Below are positions 33,824 through 43,285 of a stretch of DNA of 64,000 bases, piece after piece. Where the stretch lies: assembly GCA_030737835.1 (NCBI GenBank), contig CM060851.1:5670615-5734614 (forward strand), read 5' to 3'. This DNA comes from Acorus gramineus (Eukaryota; Streptophyta; Magnoliopsida; Acorales; Acoraceae). The stretch's first letter is position 1. Every line of letters starts with the position of its first letter. The notes beneath the pieces were generated by a model. That model was not told where the DNA came from, searched no databases, and saw only the letters and a program-made list of their open reading frames with translations. The translations under genes were made by a program, and so were the position numbers.

Positions 33824-34336
33824 CTCAGTATCGTTTCCTTGAGCCCAGATAATATAATGTCCTCCCATATAATTAATGTAAAACTCACAAAACTTTAATT
33901 CATGTTTATTCTCTCTCTGATGACTTTTCTATATAGTACTCACGCCCAATGTCACAATCTGGCTCCACCACCTAAGTTTTTGGTTTTCGTTTTTCATCGT
34001 TCATATTAGGGCTGCAACTTAGGTCGTGTTAAATCTGAATCTGACGGATTAAACTTGATTTTTACATAGGTTGGGTTGATCAAATCGAATTCGGGTTGAC
34101 TAATTCAGATTGTCTCACAAATCAGGTTGGGTTCGGATTGACCTCACTCACAACCCGACCCAACCCGAACCCATAAATTAATTTCAATTTACGGCCACTC
34201 GAAGCTCTAGTTCATATGGAATAGTGGGTGTGGGGGATAATATTTATCTATATTTTTATTTCAATTTTGATATACGTGCATAAAACTAAAATTAGTAGAT
34301 TTATTATCTCATAAAATTAAAATTATTTTTTCAAAA
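32325..34336. other. ZIP-b 3' region with microsatellites
   Basis: The first part aligns with the 3' side of ZIP-a. At 33683-33830 there are stacked (TA)n, (CA)n, T-run, (CT)n and (TG)n(TA)n tracts. At about 34009-34200 a segment begins AGGGCTGCAACTTAGG and has GGGTTGGG/CAACCCGACCC words, resembling sub-terminal parts of hAT MITEs. No gene is supported. Confidence 0.5.
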
Positions 34337-34579
34337 TTTTAACTAGGGCTGGTAAACGAGCCGAGCTTCGACCTGCTCAGGCTCGGCTCGTTTATTTTTA
34401 GGGTCGGCTCGGCTCGGCTCGTTTACAAGCTTAATTTTGTGTTCATGCTCAGCTCGTTGGGCTCGTGCAAAGCTCTGCTGAAGCTCGGCTCGACTCATGC
34501 TTGTTAGAAGCTAAAATTATTTTTTTAAAGCATTTTAGAAGTTAATTTTCACAAATCACAACACTTTGTAGATGTTCAA

Positions 34580-35100
34580 AATTCCACACTAATAAACAAC
34601 ATATTCAAAATAAACAAAAAATAAACAACATATTTAAAATTCATCACCTTGAACAACTCCAACAGTCAACACCAAACATATTAATCAAACAACCTTTCAT
34701 AATTCAACCACCAAACAACCTTTCATAATTCAACCACACTAATAACAGTCCACACTAATAAACAGTCCAGTGAATCCATACTAACAAACAGTCCACACTA
34801 ATAAACAAACATATTTAATAATGGATAACAGTCCATACTAATAGATAACAGTCCACACTAATAGATAACAGTCCACACAGACCACATTAATAAACAGTCC
34901 AGTGAGTCTAAACTAACAAATAGTCCACACTAATAAACAAACATAATAGATAACAGTCCACACAGACCACACTAATAAACAGGCCAGTGAGTCCAAACTA
35001 ACAAATAGTCCACACTAATAAACAAATATAATAGGTAACAGTCCACACTAATAGATAACAGTCCACATACCACACTAATAAACAATCCAGTGAGTCCAAA
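34580..35100. repeat. tandem minisatellite inside the hAT element
   Basis: Irregular repeats built from CCACACTAATAAACA, GATAACAGTCC and CAGTGAGTCCAAACTAACAA words, recurring every 30-80 bases. It lies between the transposase remnant and the left terminus on +. Array length differences of this sort are common near hAT ends; no role is implied. Confidence 0.75.
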
Positions 35101-35363
35101 CCACCTTGAACACCTCCGATCAACACCCTATAGATTACTGCATTGAACAAAAAAATAAAATAGCAAAAGATGCATAAGTTCCAACAATGGATTGATCTTT
35201 GACACAATGGATTCACACAGACAAACAAAATGCCAAAGATTTAAAATAAAAATGAGATTTACCTTTGTAGTAGTCTCTCCACCTTCAATGACAACTTGCA
35301 TGAATTCTTCCTCGGTCTGTACATATAACATACAAGATAAATGAGATACATATTATGTAATCA

Positions 35364-37432
35364 CTACGTTAATAGAAGAAATGTAGAATATATAATTATA
35401 CTTACATTTGATGACTCAACAAGACCAAAATCAGTACGTAACCAATCTCCAACACAAATTAAATCTTCGACTGTCTCGGGCTTCAATGAACTGCGGTACT
35501 GATCAAGAACTCGTCCTCCTGCACTAAAAGCAGACTCAGAAGCAACAGTAGTAGCAGGAACGGAGAGTATGTCACAAGCCATTTTTGATAGGTTACGAAA
35601 CTTGAGTGTATTTGCTTTCCACCAAACTAAAGCATCAAACTCATTATTCACATCATCTTCAGGCAAGTAAATCCCTTCTTCCAGATAAACATCCAACTCT
35701 GACTTCATTGGTTGAACAACATCTAACTGCTTGGCCCATAAATCAAATTCATTTATGCTCTTAGTTTTCCTCTTAGCAAAGGGAGGAACACTAGAGATAT
35801 TGCCACTACTTGATGCCACATCTTTTGATGCATAATCCTTGTACAGTTCATGTAAGTGATGACGCACAAGATCAATTTGCACCCTTGCTTCAGATGTAGA
35901 ATATATTTTGGGGAAACAAAACTCAATAAACATCATTTTATATCGAGGGTCTAACACTACAGCAATTGCCATCAATAGATTGCACTCCCCCCAATACTTG
36001 TCAAATTTTTCATTCATCTTCTCAGTCATTCGAATCATGTAATCTCTAGTATTCAAACACACTACATTCAATATTTCCTTTATTTTCCTAATCTCAGCAA
36101 GAAACAAATTTGAAGTAGGATAAGAACATCCTGAAAAAGCATTTGTTGATTCATTAAAAATCTCTAAAAACTTGCACACCTCCTCAGAGCGTGACCAATC
36201 CTCATCAGATGGCAACCATTTGTAGTTAGGATCCCTTTCTTTTTACCTTGGAAACACCTGTTTGAACTCAATGGCAGACTCTAACATTGCATATGTTGAG
36301 TTCCACCTAGTAGGTACATCTAGGATTAAGCGCTTAGAAGTAGGCAATTGCAATTGTTTCACAATTTCCATAAACTTGTGAAGCCGTGATGGAGACATTT
36401 TTATATACTTGACACTCTCACGCACATTTTCTATTACATCCCGTATTTCACTCAACCCATCTTGCACCATTAGATTTAAAACATGTGCACAACAACGGAC
36501 ATGAAAAATTTTTCCACCAAAGAAAAGGCTTTCTTTCACTGAAAAAATAATCTTTCAAATTTCTAATAGCCACATCATTTGCAAATCCATTATCTAAAGT
36601 GATAGTGGACACCTTGTTCTCAATCCCCCAATCAATTAGACACTTAAAGATGCTATCAGCAATGGCTACACCAGTGTGTGGAGGTGGTAAACAATAAAAA
36701 CTTAAAATTCTTTTTTGCAACGTCCAGTCTGAATCTAAATAATGTCCAGTCAAGCACATGTATCCAATGGTTTGATTTGATGTCTATAAATCAGCAGTCA
36801 AACTAAATCTGTCAATGCTAGAAAATGCAACTTTCAACTTTTCTTTTTCCATTGCAAAAACTTTCATACATCATTCTTCACGAATTGATGCTTCAATGGC
36901 TCAAACCTTGGGTTAAATGTTTTGAGAAGCAGCATAAAAAGCTCATGTTCAACTATTCTAAATGGATACTCATACACAATAATCATTTTAGTAAGAATAT
37001 CTCTTACCTTGTCCTTATCATACTTGTAGTTTGTTAACCCCCTCCATGAATTGCATCTGCCAACCCTTCCCAAGCCAACAATTTCTGCTTCTTGCTGCCT
37101 TGACCCGAGATACTGGCTAGACGAATTGTGCAAACTTTCAAGTGTCTTAACAGATGGGTAGTGAGGCCCCCTGGAGTCATATAAAATGGTTGGTTGCAGT
37201 ACTTGCACTTTGCCTTTTGGCTTCCACTTTCATCAGTTAATACTGAAAAATCTTCCCACACTTTTGATGTCCTCTTCCTTGTAGTTTTCTTTTCAGATAG
37301 TTGAGATGCCTCTTGAGAAGGTTAAGATACTCCTTCATTTGGGGTACAATCAGCTGTTGCAGCCTCTCCAGTTTGAGCCCCTCCAGGTTGAGTAATGGAA
37401 GCCATATCTGGTGGACTGGTAGTGGTCAGCAT
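35364..37432 (-). pseudogene. broken hAT (BED zinc finger / RICESLEEPER-type) transposase
   Basis: Minus-strand remnant of a ZBED-type transposase. From the N-terminus: a Met near 37432; a BED zinc finger with CKYC and HLLRH (about 37200-37130); the RNase-H-like core with HVRCCAHVLNLMVQDGL and DVPTRWNSTY; and the C-terminal hAT dimerisation region with ILSVPATTVASESAFSAGGR and SLKPETVEDLI (about 35450-35580). It is disabled by several lesions: premature stops near 37325, 36787 and 36240, and frame changes near 37040, 36866 and 36540. The element therefore cannot supply its own transposase. The family is also the source of domesticated genes such as DAYSLEEPER, but the lesions argue against domestication here. 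Confidence 0.9.
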
Positions 37433-38229
37433 AAACCTAAACAAAAGAAGTAGTCAACATTGTTAATCTACACAAAAAAAAAGTGGGACTGAAAGAGTTA
37501 TCTAAATAAGAAAGTCTAAGTATGTATTCTCTGATGAAATTTATACTCCAATGAACCATATAAACCCACTTATAAAAATATAAAAAGTTATATGCTTCAT
37601 CATTGCATGGGGGGGCATAAACCTAAATAAGAAAGTCTAAGTACATGCTTGACAATGATAATCCATGGTGTCATACATAGGAGTATGCTAAACATGAAGT
37701 AAGGTACAAACGATAATGAGTTTCAAAACTCTCCAATACACAATTCAGTTCCTATCATTCATATCATTCCACAATTCAGTACAAACGATAATGAGATAAA
37801 CATATACACACAACATTTATATCTCTGTCCCGGACCAAAATTCAAAGCCATGACCCTATAATACTAAGCTACTGGTGAATCAAAATATCTAGCTAATGAT
37901 ACAAAATGCAGGTGGTGATAATTGATAAAAAGGGGATCAAATAACCATAACATGTTACAGGGGATCAAATAATATGTGCCCATATTAGATGCATTTACAT
38001 AGTATAAATAAAAAATTTGAGCACTCTGTTAAAAAAAACCTTAAATCAACAAAGCTACAACAATGGAATCCAGTAAAAAATAAATAAACCCTAGATCTAC
38101 AAAATAAATCATCATGGATGGACTATGACGAACCTTACCAGGTTGATCGCGGCGTCGGGGAGTTCGTGGGCTGCGGTGGTCGGGGAAGGCGAGAGGCGTG
38201 CGCGGGGAGGGCGAGCGACGTCGGGGTTG

Positions 38230-38277
<48 letters not shown>

Positions 38278-38670
38278 CAAGACGCCGAGAGATTACGCCG
38301 AGTGATTCGCGAGAGAGGGATCGGCAGAGATGGGTCGCTGGTCAGCTAGGGTTTCCATTGATGAGAGATTGAGATTTGAGAGTCGAGAGACTTGAGAGGC
38401 TGAGACTTTGAGAGTCGGGTAGTCGGGCTGCGCAGTCGGGTGGTCGGGTTGGGTGGGCCTGGGCATTCGAGTAGACTAGTCGGGATGGGCTAACACAGTA
38501 CCACTAGTGGGCTGGTAAACGAGCTCGGCTAAGCTCAGGCTCGGCTCGTTTAGAAATCGAGCTTTAAAATTTGTTCAAGCTCGGTTTGTTTATCTAATCG
38601 AACGAGCATGAACGAGCTTTAACCGAACCGAGCCGAGCTGCTCGACTCGTTTACCAGCCCTAATTTTAAC

Positions 38671-39591
38671 CCCTTTTCAACCAGCCCTAGGTTACAGAAG
38701 TGTGGTCGGACGATCTCCCATGGACCACTATATGTATTTTTAGATCAATTAATGCAAGTTTAATTAACATGAGCCAACGAATTATTTCGGCTTCATTCAT
38801 ATCACATGACAAAGGATAAGAAAATGATATGTCTATCCTTATGTGCAATCCCATCCGCAGCTTTCACCTTTTTCTTATAAATAAATATGCACCTATCAAG
38901 TGAAGTGCATACTAATGCGGCGTGGCCCTTCGCAACCTCATTCTTGACTTCTATCTTTCCGTCCATCTATCGATCATGCGAGGACTGATAGACGGTGCAC
39001 CTTATCAAGCGCATTTCCTCTCTATTATAAGAAGTGAAATATACACTTAGATATATTAGTGTATTTTAAAAAAATATATATATTTTTAACTTTTATACAC
39101 AGCGACAGCATATTTTATATTGCATTATCACAGTATTAACACTCCAAAAGATATTATCCAGGTCAATGCAGAAGAAAGAATTAAACAAAGATCGAAATGA
39201 AAATGAATGCCTTCTCAATTCAGTACTTGTGAAATGCAATTCATACATGTTTTTACCTCTTTTATTAAATCCTATGGAAAAGGAATGAATTTTATTGACA
39301 TCATATAAATTTTTATTTATATCTTATTTACATACACACCCTTACAAATTTTTTTTCTAAGATTGATATTGATAGTGGGAACCGGGAAAGATGGGAAAAT
39401 TATAAGATTGATAATGATATGCAACTCGGGTCGGAGTTTCCAACAGAGAGAAAGGGCAAGATTAAACGGATCATCCACAGGAGTAGAGAGACCGGTCTGG
39501 GCTCTCTTTTGGGCACATAAGGCCTAGAGTCCACAAATTGATCCTATAGGTGTGGTAAGACAGTAAAATGATACTCATTCATTTTTGTAAT
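38671..39591. other. intergenic between two transposons, copy 2
   Basis: No gene. From about 39360 it aligns with copy 1 at 21215 (GATTGATAATGATATGCAA, GGGTCGGAGTTTCCAAC, GGCCTAGAGTCCACA). The part before 39360 has no copy-1 partner. Confidence 0.5.
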
Positions 39592-39600
39592 TATTTTATT

Positions 39601-40525
39601 GGTTTTTTTTTTTTTTTTTTTTGCATATATACCATTGAAAACTATATTATTTATTTTTTTACTATCACAAATAGTCTATTTATTTGTATATCATTAAAAT
39701 GTTTCTTAATGAACAAATGTGTCATTCCGTCACTTTTTAAAACCAAGATAAACTTAACTAGAGTTAATTTTCTAAACAATAATTAAAAATAACAAAAATA
39801 ACCTTAGATATGATATCTTCTATAATGTAAATAATTAAACACAACAATATAATTGATTTCTTATTCTTTCCAAATTGTACATGTGCTTTTTTTCTTCCTC
39901 TTCCTTTTTCTTTATGAATAAAGAGTTAAGGGTTTTTTACTCCTTCATCAACTATGGTGGATTTTATCATTCTTCAACAACAATCATTAACGTGGTATTT
40001 TAATGTATAATATATAGATCAATTGACTCCATATGATTTTTGGCAATATGTTGCATGACGGGGGCTTTTTTTTTTATAGATTAAAATGTGTTTTATCTTT
40101 ACTTAGGCTCTTGGGGTTCAAATCTAATTGAGGATTGTGTGCTTACATGAGTTGTGACTTGTGAGTTAAATTTTTTATGATATCTCTTTTTATGGTGGCT
40201 ATCTTTTATGTTTTATATGAATTAATTTGTTTTTATAATAAAATTTAATTCTTTTTTTTTAATGGTATAAAAATAAATATAATTTTTTGATGGAATAAAA
40301 ATAAATACTATGTTTTGTAATGGCCAATATGAAAATAAAAAATTAAGGATATTTTAGTAATTTCCTCATGACTTTAACGGTGTGAGTAAAAAATTTGATG
40401 GAATTTAACTAGAATGATAAAAATGCATAATTTTAAATATTTTAATGGTATACAAATAAATAGACTATTTGTGATGGTAAAAAAATAAATAACATGTTTT
40501 TCAATGGTATATATGCAAAAAATCC
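39601..40525. mobile_element. non-autonomous Mutator-like element with ~80-bp TIRs
   Basis: A 925-bp element. The left end is GG, a T-run, then GCATATATACCATTGAAAA; the right end is its inverted form, TTTTTCAATGGTATATATGC plus AAAAAATCC. The inverted repeats stay alignable for about 80 bp (CACAAATAGTCTATTTATTTGT inside). A perfect 9-bp duplication, TATTTTATT, flanks it (39592-39600, 40526-40534). Copy 1 has the uninterrupted ATTATTTTATTATAA near 21403. No transposase frame is present. Confidence 0.9.
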
Positions 40526-40883
40526 TATTTTATTTTAATTTTTTTGAAGCTATGTATTTTTCTAATGAGATAAATATCCTTACAAAAGATGCAATAGTAC
40601 TAGATGAATTGAATGCTTGTATTTTTATATTTTTTTTAATACATATATAAAAGTTATATATTGTATTAGAGATTTCACACACTGCATCAGGATTACAGGA
40701 ATAACTACATATCTTAGCGCATTGTAAATAAAGCATAAATCAAATAGGATGTTGATACACTTGGTCATTGCTTCAATCACTTTTGTAATGATGTTTTTTC
40801 TAATCTAGTATATATTACGTTGGAGTTGTATATATGAACATAGTGGAACATGCATATATTTATACGACGGTTTCATATACTAC

Positions 40884-42501
40884 ATCATTGACATGATGAC
40901 TCTAATTAACAGGGTGTGAAAAACTATGTTTGTCAACGCCATTGTATCTATTTTTTATTCAACAAGATTTTAATTAAAATATTTTATAACTCTAAAGTCT
41001 TCTCCAAATATGACCTTAAATCATGATAACGGCAATTCAAATTATAGTAGATAGATATACCAGTATACCACATCCTTTTCTTTTAATTATTTATTTAATT
41101 AATGGATCTTTTAATGTGTAATAAACATGCTATGATGCAACAGTCATAATATATGGGAGCTCAACAGCCCCAAATCATATTCAGTGATAAAATGGAGGTC
41201 CCCAACTTTGCATGTCCAGGGTTGGCATGGGGCCATGCAAATATATATATATATAATAATTAAACACATGAGTTCGTAGAACAAATTAAACAAACATAGC
41301 ATGCAAGGAGAACCAGAAGCCACCAGCAACAGATGAGGGAAATATACATACAATACATTATTACATGCAGGAGTACCCACAAATTAAAGTAGTGCAGTTG
41401 GTGCAACCACAAGTTGGTTATACTGATACGTGGTCTGATCGAGTACATGTCAAGGCAAATTAACTCCACCTCTGAAGAACAAATACACTTAGCACTACTG
41501 AGACCTATCATATCAAGGGACAAGATTAATTTGTAAAACAAAAATTGCATGTCATTGGTGGGGGGAAGACATGGATTGGGCTTAGTGAGTTGGGTGATAC
41601 ATCTTTCTCCTTTCTTGCTTGGAGACTCGGAGAAGATGATCTTTTTAATATAGTGGGCCATGAAAAGATTGAGAGGGACCAGGAGGATATGACATTGATT
41701 TTGATTGGTTATCACCTTTTCATATTGATTGTTAGCAAAGTATGTAATGGCCCAAATCTTACAGCATCAGGGGTGGTGTATTAGGGTTCAATATAGGGTG
41801 ATATATAAAATTTCATTTTTTTAGCATTTAATTTAAGATAAGACTATCATGATCACGTTGGACAATCAAATTATCCAATACGCATCAGACTTAACCTAAT
41901 CCCAGAGTATTAATCTTAGGGAGGACACGTGGGTACCTCACATGCTACTAGACACCTTAAAATTCTTTGGAGGGAAGATTCACAATGAATTGAACTCAAT
42001 TAATTTACGTAAACCTTGAGTTGAATTGAACTAACTCTATGCTTTGAAATGAGTTCTTCGTTAATCTAATTGAACAATCCATGAATCAAACTAAATAATG
42101 TAACAATATTTTTTTTTTGAAAAGTAGGTAGATGTTTGCAACTGATTTCATTCCTAAATTCGAATTATAAACTAACATGAAATTTATTGTTTGAGTTTTG
42201 AATGGAACTAAGTAATTTTTATGGTGAACCAAAAGTACTGATTTTGAACTAAACTAAATCAATTAATGAAAACTCTCGGATTCAACTTACTAATTCATTA
42301 ATTAAACAAAATAGCACATGAATTAAACTAATTAAACGATTCATGGATTAGTTCTCCTCAGAGAATGCATGGCTCAAGTGTGATGTTCTTGTCTGAGTCC
42401 CCCACCAAGCCTAATGGAATAAACACCGACTCTAAATCCAAACCCAGATTAAGAGTGTAATTCCGCAAAACCAAGATTGATTATTCCCATAACAATCTTA
42501 A
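40884..42501. other. intergenic, no gene recognised
   Basis: A frame on the minus strand (41260-41715, about 150 residues) and one on plus (41545-41784) overlap, have no recognisable domain and look like chance frames. Otherwise AT-rich sequence of no known family. No RNA gene was recognised. Confidence 0.45.
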
Positions 42502-42991
42502 GCCCCCGTTTGGAACGGGAATAAGATTTATTCTTTGGTATACATTTATTTCGGCATAAGTGAATATAAATAAGGATAAAGTAATTTTGTATTTTGTTGT
42601 GTTTTGAATTATTCTCGTTGATAAACGTAAGAATAAATGTTTTGTTGTTTGAGTAAAATGTGAATAAAATATGGATAAGGATTTATAAAAGGTGAAAAAA
42701 TAATGATAGTTGATTTGACAGGTGATTTATAAGAGGTGATGACAGTTGATTTGATAATGGATCCACATATTCTTTGGGTGAAATAACCTTATACTAGATT
42801 ACCTTATAAGAGGTGATGACAGTTGATTTGATAATTTTAATTCCAGGGGTTTGTTGGAATCCATATACCACTTTATGTCAATTTATTCTGCATAAGATAT
42901 TCCAGGATATACCAGGCAAACAAACGGGTTAAAACCCCTATTCAGTCAATACCAGATTATCCGAGAGCTTATTCTTGTTTCAAATAGGGGC
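42502..42991. mobile_element. Tourist/PIF-like MITE in the laccase upstream region
   Basis: The left end GCCCCCGTTTGGAACGGGAA and the right end CTTGTTTCAAATAGGGGC are inverted, with TAA on both sides (42499-42501, 42992-42994). The 490-bp body contains two copies of AGGTGATGACAGTTGATTTG (about 42736 and 42813). It ends 294 bp before the laccase ATG, so it may contribute promoter sequence. Confidence 0.8.
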
Positions 42992-43178
42992 TAAAATGGA
43001 AGGTGATGAACATAAAAAGGATAAAAAAGAAAAGTAAAAAATAAAATAAAAGAGTTTTTGACTTTGGCACCACTCTAAAGTAATGGTGGTCCAACAGTTA
43101 TACTGTAGCTATTCCAAGCAACCCCAAAAGGACCTTCATCTTCTCATCCGGACTCACCTACTCAACATGATGCACACA

Positions 43179-43190
43179 CTATATAAGCAC
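43179..43190 (+). promoter_or_regulatory. TATA box of the laccase gene
   Basis: CTATATAAGCA lies about 100 bases upstream of the laccase ATG at 43286, a normal distance for a plant TATA box plus short 5' UTR. The leader that follows is C-rich (CACATCCACC...CACTCCCTCTCCC). Confidence 0.65.
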
Positions 43191-43285
43191 CTCTGAAACC
43201 CCTCCCAATAAAACCACATCCACCTTGTTCTGTATATCAATTCACTCCATCCATCACTCCCTCTCCCAATCAAAGTTTGATCAAC

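Larger units (their letters stand above)
34345..38662 (-). mobile_element. hAT transposon with degenerate transposase
   Basis: A 4318-bp element with termini TAGGGCTGGTAAACGAGCCG and CTCGACTCGTTTACCAGCCCTA-type inverted repeats, and many GCTCGGCTCG words near both ends. A perfect 8-bp duplication, ATTTTAAC, lies at 34337-34344 and 38663-38670, as expected for hAT. The transposase remnant is on the minus strand. The 3' subterminal part (about 34580-35100) is a tandem array of ACAGTCCACACTAATAAACA-type units. The other end has a (GA)n tract at 38230-38272. No equivalent exists in duplication copy 1. Confidence 0.95.
21996..40883 (+). repeat. tandem segmental duplication, copy 2 (ZIP-b block)
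   Basis: It begins with the SDIR1 3' UTR segment (21998) and ends near TTTCATATACTAC (40883), the partner of the copy-1 end at 21995. It is about twice as long as copy 1, mainly because of later insertions: SINE 22801, MITE 25885, LTR element 26198, TIR-like element 28475, LINE 31117, hAT 34345 and MULE 39601. The stretch 22229-23840 does not visibly match copy 1. Confidence 0.85.

Noticed and set aside
33683-33830. Structured RNA from stacked dinucleotide tracts
   Set aside because: Simple microsatellite composition explains the apparent hairpins.
34009-34200. A second hAT element beginning AGGGCTGCAACTTAGG
   Set aside because: GGGTTGGG/CCCGACCC words are present, but no matching right end or target duplication was found.
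41260-41784. Overlapping frames on both strands before the laccase gene
   Set aside because: No domain and no codon bias, and they overlap antisense, so chance frames are more likely.
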